From Phoronis australis (lineage: Eukaryota; Phoronida; Phoronidae), in contig NMRA01000239.1 in assembly GCA_002633005.1 (NCBI GenBank), forward strand, positions 189,534-236,255: a stretch of 46,722 nt of DNA. The letters are read 5' to 3'. How positions within the stretch are numbered: the first letter of the stretch is position 1; every line of letters starts with the position of its first letter. The notes beneath the pieces were generated by a model. It was not told where the DNA came from and made no database searches. It was given only the letters and a program-made list of their open reading frames with translations. Below are positions 34,772-46,630 of this stretch, one piece after another. Position numbers and translations under genes: made by a program.

Positions 34772-37700
34772 CTGTAAAATTCACAAATTCAGAGATGAAC
34801 AACGTAGGCTACATCATGAACTTCATCCATACCTCCACCGTTGTGAATGCCACCATGATTATCATTGTTGTGATCTGTTAAGTGGCTGTCACTAGCGCCA
34901 CCTATTGTTAATGTTATGAGTTAGTGGGTAATCTAGCTCCCCTGGACTGTGACCCAAGTTCATGAATTATCCACAATTCTGTGTGTTCTATTCCTGTCTC
35001 GTGTTATGGAGAATAAACATGGCTTCACAGTGATAATGGCTAATTTTCAAATTGTTTGTAACCAAGCACAGCCAATGATCGAATTGCACCTGGTTCTCGT
35101 GCAGCATGTAGCCGTATTTTCGAAAATCAGAGGATGTTCAAACCAGACTCGCATTCAGACTTGAGAAATGCAGAGTAGTAATCGTGACTTTGAAACTGGC
35201 ACGCTTTTGTGTATTCTTACGGAACACTGTTTGAGCTAAAACAGCAGAAAATAAGTCAGTCTGCCCCAAATTACATTATTTAATAGCAAATGCAAAGGGG
35301 GTCAAAATGAAACACCTAGGAAAATGTTCAATGGCATAATTTTTCGTGCAGGAGCTGAACCCCTAAAATTTGAGGAACTCAAAATGCAGAAAAACACAAC
35401 ATCAGAAAATCACTATGAATGAAAACAAAACTTTCCAGAATTTCATCTGCAAAATTAACTTAGCGTGAATTTCGGTCTTAACTTAGACAAATTCTTAGCC
35501 TGAAGTCACATTTCATGAAACTGGTTTGATGAAAAAAGTTTGAATAGTTTCAGTTAACATTCCTCATTTCTGATTACATTACGGACCAAGTGGGATTGAT
35601 AGGCTGTGTCCAGTGTAAACTTAATGCATTATTTTGATGGTGACCGTATCGCTTTAACCAGAATACGACTTTCAAATGGCAAGAGTGCTGAAACAAGATT
35701 ATTTTACCAACAAACGTGTTTAAACAATCACAAGATTGTATTCCCTTAAAAAACAGGGTGGGTGAAAAAGAGGGTAGTTACGGTAATTTGAAAGCTTTCA
35801 AATGGCAAGAGTGCTGAAACAAGATTATTTAACCAACAAACGTGTTTAAACAATCACAAGATTGTATTCCCTTAAAATACAGGGTGCATGAAAAAGAGCG
35901 TAGTTACGGTAATTTGAAAGCTTAACACTACACACAGGTCACAAAGATGCACCGGTTTTTAAACCACTATTAAACAAATTTTAATATTTACTGGCCAGAA
36001 TACACATGCTATACACACTCTCCACTTGTTTCAGATAACATGACGACAATAGTTCGTGGGTGCAAAGATTCGCTAATTTCACAACAAATCCATCTTTTCC
36101 ACACACCCTTTCCTCATCCAACATTTGATTTCTACAACTTACTTGGTGGGAAACATTCAGATGATCCGGAGAACGAAGTGAATCCCTCCCTGCAACTGAG
36201 GCAGTGGTTCTCATTATTGGGCGATGGCTGATAAGTACCCATAGGGCACTCTGAGCAATGCTTCGTCTCACGGGATCGATAATGACCAGACGGACAGGAA
36301 GCTGGAAATGAGAAATAAAACTCCGTTTGCTGGGGATCACACCTACAATGACTACTATCGGGGAACTCGTAGGTATTTCACTGGTGAGTCAGACACCTTA
36401 TTCACGCAGTCGCCATTATAAAAGTGAGCCTCCTTTTAGGTTTTAGAAACGATGCATTCTGCGCTTAATCACAGTGCAAAGCATGATTTTTTCGCGTGCA
36501 TCATTATATTTATGTCTCAAATGCATTGTTTTTTAAATCTAAAAAGAGGCTCACTACTAAAATGGCGACTGACTGCATGAATGAGGTGTATACTCCTCAA
36601 AAACAGAAAGCATTAAAATTTGAGTGGAAGAGTGCACCAGGGAAATCAAAGTGAATCAAAAATTGAGAAAGAAGGCTCAAAATCTGAGTCTGAGTTATCA
36701 AAAGCCTAGTGAGAACACTCTCACTACAGTATCTATGGTAACACTATTACCAAAAAAAAACATTACTATGAATATGTCAATCTCAATATGGCATAAAAAT
36801 ATGTTGCTAACATTTAAGTTGTGTCTGCACGCCATCTGTTGGCCACATCAGAAAACCAATACTGCAAGAATTAGAAATCTTACTCAATAAGATTTAATCC
36901 TACAAACTTCCAACCTGGTCTGATGTCACAGTAAGTAAAGAGGAAAATTTTTGTCACTTTCTATTCAACAAAGAACTTGCTTAAACTTGCTTTAGCGAGA
37001 TTGCATGCCATAATTTGATTTTTTTATCTTTGTAATTATTATATGAGTGAGATTTAACAATTTTAAGAGTTTTGATAACTGCCATCTTCACTAAAATCTC
37101 AACAATTTATGTCACAAAATGCACGAATGACATTTCACTATCTCGTTTTTTTCATTAACATGATTTGCCTAATATTGCGTTACCATCTTCAGGTTCTGTA
37201 ACCAAAGCCAATATCGGACAATATTTTGAAAAATTGTTGGCAGTCACGTCAATGTTAGATGCTTTCGGAGAACGCAATTATGGTGATAATTTTGTGTGTG
37301 AAATTGGAGGTATTTCACCTGCATTTAGAGTAAAGACCAAATAAGTGCAGTCTCACCTACATATTGTGTACTTTAACTTGAATGAGTGAAGGTAGCTGAA
37401 GGATGTTAGCTCGAGTCTCCGCTCAACAGTGCCAGCTCAGAGACAGCACTTTACGTTGTATTATTAGATTCACTTAATACAAAACTGACCTGGACTTGAG
37501 GCAGAAGTGTAACAGGAGAATGCACCTGGATCAGCCTTGGCACCCTCCTCACAATCGAAGCACTCGTACTGACCCTTTAAATATTGATAGGTGTTAGCAG
37601 GGCATGCTACACACACACCAGTTTTGTTGGAGAGGAACGTCCCCTCGGGACATATGGCTGGAAACAGCAAATAGAGTCAACAGATGTCATCAAGACTCAT

Positions 37701-40105
37701 TGAAGAACAATGTACTCTGGGGGAAAGTAGTTAATGAATACCACAGACATGGGCATGAATGAAAGGCAAGCGAACAAAGTCCTGTAAACAAAGTACTGAA
37801 TAGTTATAAGATTAACACGAGTCTGACGGAGCTATCTTGTTGACTTGAAAAGACATGCACAGTTGATACAAATTGAACTCAAAAATATTTTTATTATTTT
37901 TATTATTTTCCGCTCTATTTTTGTGTTCTGTAGACCTCACCAGTCCTAACTAAACTCTTCACGCCAGTTAATGGACAACTGTAGAGAGAGGCCATGCATC
38001 TCAAACCAATAAGTCTATTTTGTGAAATTGTGAGGAGAGGTTTAGCTGAACGATGCTTTCATCTTTCTGGGGAGATACTAATTTCAAAATAGCAGGTGAT
38101 GGGAGCGCTTTTGGATAAAATCTTCGGAACATGATTAATAGACTCGCTTTCCAACACAAAAACTAAGTCTGCTAATTGTCATGAAACTGGTGTCAAATTC
38201 AATCCTCAGTCAAGAGCTGTGGGTTACTTATTGCACGTGACCATGCTTTGCGAATTGGTTTTTCATGGCGTGTCATTTTACGTACCTAGCATGGTCTCAA
38301 GGAACAGTCAACCGTCACTTCTCTGCAAGCACATAAATCGCTTCTCATTTGAGTAAGGAGCAAATTGAGACCAATTTTATAGTCACTATAGTCTAAATCA
38401 AAAGTCTGCTTCTTCGATGGAACAGGTTGGTATATGGACAAGTATATGTGTAATGTAGGATCCAATGCTGACAACACTTCAGAATATGAATGTTTACACT
38501 GGCAATTCAAAGAAAATGCATCAGGCTCAAGGCCTACAAATCCCAGCACAACGTAACACCAATACAAAATTACAGTCCCAAGTCATAGTAAAGAAATAGT
38601 TACCACAAGCTCCACCCATTTTAATGTGTCCTGATGGACAGATCATGGAGGTGAGGATGCCTCGGGCACTAGTGGCCCGTACCCGATGTCTCTGTATGAC
38701 TATTCTCAAGGTCTGCAGATATTGCAACATCCTGGAACTCCAAAACTCCTTGACTTGCTCATAATCAAACATGATGTAATTTGCGATTTTTCTGGAACAA
38801 ATGATTAATTATAGCTTTAATAATCTACTCGTGCGATCTAAATTCACAGGAGCACAGGACATTGTCTGCACAATTGCGTCCATTCTAAAAGGTGTTCCTG
38901 AACAATTCACTCTCATAACTGTCAGAATAAATATTGATTAAGTAATTAGTACAGATAATTCCATTTAAGTTGCCCAAAATTTGTGCATATGTACTTTTAA
39001 ACCATGGGGTCAAACTTGTTTACATGTATTTTGATGTCAAGATGTATTTTTAGATGATGCTAACTACTTCGGTTCTGAGGTCAATGCACTCTTAGACTAA
39101 AGATTCTAGAAATTTCTAAGAGCAAATCGTAACAGCTAGTGATATGATTAGATAAGATCACGTGGTTCTCATTAGCCAATCGTCAAGTAAGAACATTATT
39201 ATAATTTGGGCAGAAGTTTGCAAAATACTCCTGATAATACTTGTGCCAGTACACGATATTGCAGGAACAAGATTATTCACAAATGACTGGTACAGGCAAG
39301 GCGGATTTATATCCACTTTAAAGAAAGGTATTCAGACAAATATCATTGGATGTAATAAATGTGTAGAATGCATTAAACCATTAGTAGCAATTGAATGCCA
39401 TTCTTACGAGAATGTAGCCTCGAACGTCATATGGATGGCAATGTCAGCGTCTCTTGCTGATGTCTGGGCCGGAGCACAATTGACTGACATGTTGCTGAGG
39501 TCACATGATGTAATATATGGTGCACCACACAAATTCTCAACTTGTTCATTTAGTGGACCAACAACCTGTTTCTCTAACTCGCTACTGAACTCATCTACTG
39601 GCTCCACACATTTTCCCGACAAGCTGATTTGTAAGGAATACGTTAAACTCTCCGGTAGTTGTGGATCTAGAATAGAAGCAAAGTAAATCACGTCAAGTAT
39701 GAGAAGCATCAATAAGGAAAGAATGCGTATTATCACACGGTACAGAAATCCAAAGTGAAGGCAGGTATGGGGCCGAGTCCTTGCTTAATTCAAAATGTGA
39801 TCACAACAAATGGCTATATATAATCAAGTGACATGACCTTGACCCACATGCATACCATACTGGAAGTCAAACTGGCACTCCTGATGTTTTAAATGCATTA
39901 ACATGACACATTAACAAGAACTTACTATAACAGGCCAACCCGCTAAAGCCATCTGGCAACTTTGGTGACCAGTCATTCACAGTACATGTATAATGTTGAC
40001 CAGGATACCTCGGACGGCTCAAACCGAGGCATTCCACAACACAGTTAGAGTTCGTGCAATTCCACCTTCCAGTGGGGATGTAGGGGTATTTCGGGCACAG
40101 TCGGC
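34605..40105 (-). CDS. receptor-like protein: sushi, novel domain, GCC2/GCC3 repeats, transmembrane (3' part, 7 exons)
   Basis: Exons in transcription order: 39926-40105, 39408-39666, 38604-38791, 37490-37657, 36143-36301, 34833-34874, 34605-34771. All are GT-AG with agreeing phases, giving 386 codons and a stop. Order of parts: a six-Cys sushi-type module (residues 1-60); an unrecognised domain of about 150 residues; GCC2/GCC3 (ephrin-receptor-like) segments (CPSGHIKMGGACAICPEGTF, CPANTYQYLKGQYECFDCEEG, then CPSGHYRSRETKHCSECPMG); a His/Asn/Gly linker; a transmembrane helix (GGVVGIVFGTVAVVSVLVIA); and an RRRR stop-transfer with a 15-residue tail. Such module mixes occur in SVEP1-like and other large extracellular proteins of deuterostomes. 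The role is probably cell-surface adhesion or ligand binding (inference). Signal peptide and upstream domains are missing from the model. Confidence 0.85.
34833..34874 (-). CDS. receptor-like gene, 42-nt linker exon
   Basis: Acceptor CACTTAACAG, donor GTATGG, phase 1 both sides. Encodes a His/Asn/Gly-rich juxtamembrane linker (HNNDNHGGIHNGG). Skipping it keeps the frame, so it may be alternative. Confidence 0.65.
35669..35922. repeat. 126-bp tandem duplication
   Basis: Copies 35669-35794 and 35795-35922 both run from CTTTCAAATGGCAAGAGTGC to GTAGTTACGGTAATTTGAAA and differ at only a handful of positions. Intronic and recent. Confidence 0.95.
36143..36301 (-). CDS. receptor-like gene exon: GCC2/GCC3 module
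   Basis: Acceptor CATTTCCAG, donor GTAAGT, phase 1-1, 53 codons. Encodes CPSGHYRSRETKHCSECPMG and CLSCREGFTSFSGSSEC, a full eight-Cys-type ephrin-receptor-like unit. Confidence 0.88.
36388..36594. mobile_element. TIR element, about 207 bp
   Basis: Left arm CACCTTATTCACGCAGTCGC..AAGTGAGCCTCCTTTTAG, right arm (complement) CACCTCATTCATGCAGTCAG..GTGAGCCTCTTTTTAG. Arms are about 60 bp. It lies in an intron of the receptor-like gene. Confidence 0.75.
36807..36860. repeat. truncated copy of the 4317 TIR element
   Basis: AACATTTAAGT..GCACGCCATCTGTTGGCCAC is shared with 4318-4362. The other end was not found. Confidence 0.45.
37490..37657 (-). CDS. receptor-like gene exon: GCC2/GCC3 module
   Basis: Acceptor TGTTTCCAG, donor GTCAGT, phase 1-1, 56 codons. 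Encodes ICPEGTFLSNKTGVCVACP and YECFDCEEGAKADPGAFSC, with one NKT glycosylation sequon. Confidence 0.9.
38604..38791 (-). CDS. receptor-like gene exon: end of unrecognised domain, start of first GCC2/GCC3 segment
   Basis: Acceptor TTGTTCCAG, donor GTAACT, phase 2 in, 1 out. Encodes KIANYIMFDYEQVKEFW, a helix, RIVIQRHRVRATSARG and ICPSGHIKMGGAC. The first part belongs to the domain begun in the previous exon. Confidence 0.82.
39408..39666 (-). CDS. receptor-like gene exon: unrecognised Cys-containing domain
   Basis: Acceptor CTATTCTAG, donor GTAAGA, phase 1 in, 2 out. Contains LTYSLQISLSGKCVEPVDEF, LCGAPYITSCDLSNMSVNCA and ADIAIHMTFEATF: alternating hydrophobic strands, four Cys and one NMS sequon. 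No family recognised. Confidence 0.82.
39926..40105 (-). CDS. receptor-like gene exon: sushi-type module
   Basis: Acceptor CTATTTCACAG, donor GTAAGT, phase 1-1, exactly 60 codons, which is the usual sushi exon design. Pattern LCPKYP..GRWNCTNSNCVVEC..YTC..W..GLAC fits a six-Cys sushi variant. Confidence 0.85.
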
Positions 40106-42570
40106 CTGTGAAATAGAGTAAAACACATAAATGTATTCTTCTAATCAGAAACACTGACGTGAGATGAATAAAACCTAAGCCCGCAGGGTTTTCCACGATA
40201 CAAAAGTAAAACTCAACGCTCATTGCTAAACTAAAGAAGTTCAAATGTCCATGTCCATACTGCATGATGTATGTATGAGTTTGTGAATGTGTGGTTTGAA
40301 CAGGTGCCCAAATTCAATTGATGCCTTCTTGTGCTAAAACAAATTCTTAAACTCCAACAAGATCAAACTCATTTCACTGTTCTCCAAACTTGAAGGACAG
40401 TCAAACATATCACAGCAAAATCCAAACTTTTTGCCGCGACAAGTCAAAACAAGGTCAGAAAGAAAACTAGCTGTTACACTCAATCCTTAGTGAATTGAAT
40501 ATTTGTGCAGACCACACATTACGGCGTTTTCCCGTTGCTCCCAAACTTGTTCGATTCTATAGCCCAACAACAAGTTGGGAAGTTTATGCCTGTAGCCAAT
40601 ATCTTACTCGACTGATTAACTCCATTCAGGCATTTATGGTTGGAGGGCTGGCTCTCTTTTGTTTGATAATTGCTCTAATCTTTGATCAGATAGTATCTAG
40701 CCTGACTGGGCTGTGCTGCTAAAAATGAAAGTTAAGTTATAACATATTTGAACATAAACCAATAGCATTTCTGAATTCCTTATCAAATGCTGATCATGTT
40801 TAGTTTTTGAATCACCAAAATCGCCCAACTACAACAGAAGTTAAGACAATCTATTCCGCCAGGTTTCAGTAACCCTTTGAAGCCTGGGAGATAATTGGCC
40901 TGCTTGTTGTCATAGGGGACAAAAGACTGAGCTGGGCAGTTAAAAAAGAAGCCAGATGTTATCGCAAATTCAGAACCCCTCACGTCTGGAAAAGTTGCTG
41001 AACGACAGAACGCTGTCATGTAAAAATCAGCGCTATCACTGGCAAAAAATTATGCACATTTTACCATTGTATCATGTCCAATAAATCGGGAAAGAAGGGA
41101 GTACAGCATAAGCTGCTAAATCGTTAACTATATAGCCGCTGGAAGACTATGTAATGGTGAGATTGTGAACCTCGCCGTAATGCGATACACGTGTCAATCA
41201 CTGTGACTGGCTGCTGCTTGATCTTAGATTGGGGGTCATTCATCAGTCTGATCCCGATCAAAGGTCAAGCAGAAATAATCACATTCACCAAGGAGGAGCG
41301 AGACTGTTATAACCCCGCCAGACTTCCAGTACAGTGGATATAAAGTCTATAACAATGTTATGATGTACGCTATACACCCTTCTTTACTTATAATGCATAA
41401 TTGGCAATTATGTCGCGTCCACACCAGGCAATAGTATACTCCCACAAAACATACAGGTAATTGTTTAAAATATGACGACAATGACTTAGACATATGATTT
41501 TGGTATCCTTCTATTCCTCGCAATGTTATCTTTCCAAATATACACAGAAATTTCTCCTACCCCGTTCCCTTAGTTTTTTGTCGTGAAATTTCTGCTCGCA
41601 CTATTTCCTGGTACTCGGTAGTAATACCACCATGTTGAATGGATAAGGAGTCACCTGGTGGTCAAAAACTGAACTAATCTACCGACTTGCAGATCGTCGC
41701 TTTTCATAAGTTCAAATTGACCGGGACCCGTCAATCCACTGCCCGAGTTACGTAACCAAGGGTTCGAATTCGATCCTATGGTGACCCTGATATACGCATC
41801 TGCAAGCAAGAATCTGCCAAAAAAGCGGAGGTTGTTTTTAAGGTCCAGATTTGTGAAAAAACTATCACTTCAGACAATTTCATGGAAAAATGGTCAAATG
41901 GTCACAATTCTAAAAAAATGGAAAACGTAAAATGCTTCTACTTGTGCATCCACCCGGGAACCAGGTTACATATTATGTCAGGAAAACTTTAGCAGGAATC
42001 TCGCGCGGGCATTCAGAATCAATGATGCTGTTTCATTCAATAACAATAGGTGTCGCTGTTATCTTGAGTTGAACTAACATGGCGTTGTCCAACGGGAAAT
42101 AGTGCTAACTGAAATTCGACGATAAAATATGAAGGAAACGCGGTAGGGGATCAATTCATATATTTTTGGAAAAGTGACGGCATGAGGAATCGAACGATAC
42201 CAAAATCATATGTGTAAGTTATTGTCGTCATATTGTAAACAATTACCAACATACACATTGAGTTATAATTAGACGGGTAAAAGACACAAGACAAGGGGAT
42301 CCCATAGACAACTACAGTCTCAACTGGCTGTAGTAGACAGTGGCCATAACATAGGTCTTCCATATGAAGGACGTAGGCAACACGTAGCCCCTTAGCTGGC
42401 TATGATGTAGCGGCTATGCTTGTAGCACAAACTGATGCCTGTGTTAAACTGATTTGATGCACATCAAATTGGCGGGGGTTGATGAGCCAAACAAATGCCT
42501 GTGACAAACTGAATACGTAAATTCCCAAATTATTGCCAGTGGTTTATAGGCTTTTACTCTTCCCACTCGA
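40106..42570. other. 5' region of the receptor-like gene; exons not identified
   Basis: Open frames at 40495-40722 (+, with a hydrophobic QAFMVGGLALFCLIIALIF segment) and 40783-41019 (-) are unexplained but lack convincing splice partners. Bases about 41,740-41,790 contain a box B-like GGTTCGAATTC without a matching box A. Confidence 0.35.
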
Positions 42571-42709
42571 ACAATTCCAAGTTCACGCATACGCAATCTT
42601 GAGATCAAACACGATTCCAAGTTTACGCATACGCAATCTTGAGATCAAACACGATTCCAAGTTTACGCATACGCAATCTTGAGATCAAACACGATTCCAA
42701 GTTTACGCA
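42571..42709. repeat. 40-bp satellite, 3.5 copies
   Basis: Unit ATTCCAAGTTTACGCATACG plus CAATCTTGAGATCAAACACG. Landmarks at 42574, 42614, 42654 and 42694, period exactly 40, copies nearly identical. Same family as 31826-31880. Confidence 0.95.
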
Positions 42710-42774
42710 CAGTAGACAAGGCAAGCCATGATAATGATTGATGTTTATTATCTATAGACTATATAGTCCGGTTA

Positions 42775-42880
42775 CCTATTGTCGTCAGGCTCCAAAGGTC
42801 GTCCGCCATCTTGTTTCGCGTGCAGCGCAACCACGCGGGACTTAGCGTTCCAATTTGGAGTGCTCGTCTTCACGTTAGGT
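42775..42880 (-). promoter_or_regulatory. candidate promoter / first exon with AAGATGGCGG (YY1-like) motif
   Basis: On the - strand CAAGATGGCGGACGACC, an element typical of metazoan housekeeping promoters and starts, could begin an ORF MADDLWSLTTI ending in G|GTAACC (phase 1). The surroundings are CpG-richer than the flanks. It lies 2.7 kb upstream of the sushi exon. The peptide does not look like a signal sequence, so a link to that gene is unproven. Confidence 0.3.
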
Positions 42881-44200
42881 ACTAACTTATCGGAAGAGAC
42901 ACGTATCAAAGTAATGAGACAAAAATCGGTGAGTTTACCGATTGTTTTTTAAAACCACTTAAAAATCAGTAGATTTTACTAATACACTTTTTTGTGCGTT
43001 TTCAGAAGATGTTTTCGAATTTAAATTTTCTTCCGACGGGACACAAAACATGATCCAGGGTTTGTTTATGCAATGTATCTGTTTGTCCCAGGCACTAGTA
43101 GGATCTAGAAGGCCAAAGGAAAAATCCGCAGACAAATGCGATACGCTGGGTTCTTAACATTTTTGCCTCACGCATTCACCATTAAACTGCATTGAAATGT
43201 TGTCCAATTGGCTTTTATTGGAAACCACAGTGCAGAGCTCAACATCAAAGCTTCAAATCGAGTTTATGTCAATAAAAACAGGCTGTTGCAATTTTCATTA
43301 CTTCGTTGGCTTTTTTCTGCATGTTTCTCAGTTTTTACAAAAGGGGGCAGCATATGACGACTTTAGGTGTCACAATAAAATGGCTGCCGAAGGCAGTGCA
43401 CATTTGAAATAACTCGGCACAAATTAAAGAAAACTTCCGAATCGATGAATGCGGTATATCTGTGAGAGTTAAATCGAATCCTATTCAGATCATAACTTTG
43501 AAGTGGAATATTTCGGTGAGTACAACAGCAAGTCGGTTTTATGCTTAGGCGGACGACCATTGGGTTCCCGAGTATACGTTTTCAGCATCTACTCAACCCT
43601 GGCTACTTACTTGTATTACATTCAATACGGAGTAGCGTTGAAAAAAACATCAAGAGTCCAACGGCATAATGAACGACAGTGGCCATTTTTCAATGGGAGT
43701 CGGAAAATTTCACATGACGAGATCCAATGAAAAAAATCGTGCCTGAACAAATGAGAGGCCAATCTATTTTGCTCTTCGCCAAGAACAGGAACCGGAAATG
43801 GAAAAGTAAAAACAGAAGACACGTGACCTCTATAAGATCCGGGGGTTTCGTTCCGTGGTGCGAGATACGAATACGTACACGGTGTTGGCTTACGTAGTAA
43901 ATGCGAACAGAGTTTATTGGAGTCTGAACATATCTAAAATAACACCTATTTATTGATTGGCCAATAAAAAAGGTTATGTGGTGTATTTAAACTAGCTGAA
44001 CTTAAAAAGCATGCTTTTTTCAACCTTTTAACTCGAGTCGTATGTTATCTTCGCAGTAGTGGACTCTCGGAGTTCTCTTGCCAGTATATCGATCGGTAGG
44101 TTCACTGGCCACTAGGTAAATGTTTACCAGTAGGAAAGTAGAAGCGAAAAGATTCCAGGACTACTTTCAATTCAAGAATTAAAATATTTGAAGGACAAAA
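42881..44200. other. intergenic, nothing recognised
   Basis: AT-rich with scattered open frames below 76 codons and no recognisable protein motif. Confidence 0.4.
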
Positions 44201-44214
44201 AACAGCACAAACTA

Positions 44215-44375
44215 TTATGGTCGGGGGCCTATATCCCCATCCCCCGGCCGGTCCCGGCTGTGTGCACCGCCCATGCCCGACCGTGCAAATTGCAGCACTA
44301 AAAATGGGGGCTATAGCCGCACCACCCCCACCCCCCACTAAGCCCCGTATGGTGCGCCGCCCATGAATTAACCGT
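44215..44375. repeat. GC-rich dispersed-type repeat
   Basis: GC and homopolymer-rich block (CACCACCCCCACCCCCCACT, CGCCGCCCATG, GCACCGCCCATG), out of character with its AT-rich flanks. GGCGCACC/GTGCACCGCCC motifs occur twice. Probably a non-autonomous transposon, ends unclear. Confidence 0.35.
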
Positions 44376-46180
44376 AGTGGCCGGCTGACTGACCGAGAGG
44401 CCGGGCACTAGGCGGGGGAGGACAACTATACCTATAGTATCATGAGTTCGAGAGGAGACACCTAGCTGACAAGGAAACGTGTAGAAACAGAGAAACTACG
44501 AGGGAACCTTTGTTAACTACCTAAGTCACGGTTTGATTTAACCTTTGTGGGCGGGCAAAAATGATTGGGATCGCTCTTATTAATTTTGCTCCCCACTACT
44601 AATGCACTGAAACATTCCTATACGTCGCCTGTGCATCATTTTGTGACATAAAACGCTACTTTTCAGTTTGCGGTGCTTAGTTATGATCATACCGTCATTT
44701 CTATTTTAACTAATTACTTATTTTTTCTTTTTAATTTTTGTTACTTGAATACGATGGGGTTGTTTTAATATTTGTTATTCAGTACTGTGCTATCATGATA
44801 GTCAGTGATATAGCCAGTGTCTATTGTTTTTTGTTTTCAAAACTGGCTGTAAAAGAAGTAATTAAACGAATCAAAGTAAAGAAATATAGATTGACAAGCC
44901 CACTGTTCACAATGTCACTGGAGCAAAAAACTTTATTTAGTATACTTGTGCTTCTATATTTGTGTCTCAAAAAGGTTATCCAAACACGAGCAGTATGCAT
45001 TTGATCGAATCATTGAGCAGCTCTTGAATAGCACTAAAATAATTAGTTGACTCCGAAAAATTGCAAAAATGAGGGAATTGAAATAATCTGAGCAAGTGGC
45101 CTTTTTGTTTTCGAGTTATCCAGACACCAAACCGGTAAGCTTCGACTAGAGACTTTAGGCCGCAAAGGTCGGATGGAAACGACGTTCCGCATACCCAACT
45201 ACAACCGCGAGGATGAGACTTCTTGACCATGTTGCATTTGCGCGTGTTTTTTAGCGAAAATCCCTTGATAACCTCAAGTCAAACACTTAGGCGCGCGAAA
45301 CGGCTCGTTCTAGATCTGTCACGGTTCACGCAGACCGGGCCGAGTAGCTCGAGATAAACGCCGCAGTTCAATGTTCAAGCCCGTTCGGCAACTTCGTAGG
45401 CTAAAGAGCCCTGGACGCAGAAAGTGCGAGGTTTTTCACCGCTTTGCGTACGAACGCCAGTCAGTGCATAACTAACAGGTTCTTTTTTCTTCTCGTTTCG
45501 CAACTGTACGCAGCCACGGTGTGAAACTCCTCCAGATAGTGAATCAAAACTTTCTTAAATAATGGAATTTCTAATGTTTATTAGAAATTTGATGGCGTAC
45601 ACAACACGATGATGGTGGACGTGAATGACACGAAACTTCTTTTTTTAGTAAACTAGGAGGAGAAAATTCGGTTAGCGAAAATACGTAAGAAACCATGTCA
45701 TTCTTCAAGGGCATCCGCGTTCCCATCGCAGAAACTAACTGAATTTAGTCCACTTAGGAAAGTTGTAATATTGATCTCAACTGATTCTGACGAGACGTTA
45801 TTTTTGTTTTTACTCAGATATGGCAGTATGTTATACCTCGAACGCGACACTCTCGACGAATAAATTGACACGCCGTGACAAGTCACGGACATTGCCTCAA
45901 CCAATGACGAATTCTTATTTATTTCCAAGTCCAGAAATAACACTTAAAGAACAGCAATTTAAAATCAATTTCATAATGGAAAGTGGTCAATACTAAAAGT
46001 TTTCTTTTTTGGGATGCTGATTTTTTTCTTGCTCTGTTTTTTACTTTCGTAAGTTAATTCCTAGATTTGGCTGTGTGCATTGTCACAGACGTTTTATATA
46101 CAGCAGAAAATGACCGGACTCGAGGGCGCTATTCCGTACGTACTGGGCTTGGGCAAAGTGCGTTTGTCGGAACTATAACT
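44376..46180. other. intergenic, nothing recognised
   Basis: The - strand frame 45698-45943 (81 codons) and + strand frame 44738-45004 show no known motif or splice partners. No repeat family was identified. Confidence 0.4.
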
Positions 46181-46182
46181 AT

Positions 46183-46343
46183 CTCAGTAGCGGATCCAGG
46201 ATTTGGGGGGGGGGGGGGGGNGCAGAGTATTAGCCAGGATTTTGCCCCTCAGACGTTCGCACCCCCGAACGGCCAAATGGAATCTGGGAGAATTTTAGAG
46301 GGGCCATGGCCTCGTTGGCCCCCGTCTGTAAATCCGCCACTGT
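46183..46343. mobile_element. short TIR element with poly-G tract, copy 1
   Basis: Starts CAGTAGCGGATCCAGGATTT followed by a run of about 20 G (one n). Ends (complement) CAGTGGCGGATTTACAGACG. Imperfect terminal inverted repeats, interior CAGACGTTCGCACCCCCGAA. hAT-like appearance is an inference. Confidence 0.6.
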
Positions 46344-46630
46344 ATCTAGTAAGCAAACTGAAATAGATCGCGAAAAACATGTACCTCGTGCAGAGGTAGA
46401 ATGCTTGCTTCCCAATTTAACGTGTTCTCTCAAAAGTTCACTAGAGATTTTGAACTTAAGTGCCTGTAGTTGTTCACAAGTGACACCAACGTTGCATCCC
46501 GCTATTCCGGGCATGTCCGGAGGTCGTAATAGCCCCAGTCTGCCAAGTACTAGTTAGCCTAATTTGAAAATGGCCATCAAGTTAAGTTCACTCATAAAAA
46601 ATCCGGGATAGACCTATATAGAAAAATGTA

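Noticed and set aside
39162-39686. 174-codon + strand open frame
   Set aside because: It is largely antisense to the well-supported 39408-39666 exon and its intron; no recognisable motif.
40783-41019. - strand frame containing FVPYDNKQANYLPGFKGLL as a further 5' exon
   Set aside because: No acceptable donor follows the open frame and the phase cannot be matched to the sushi exon.
41740-41790. Possible tRNA (GGTTCGAATTC)
   Set aside because: The only box A-like sequence is too close to it and no cloverleaf stems form.
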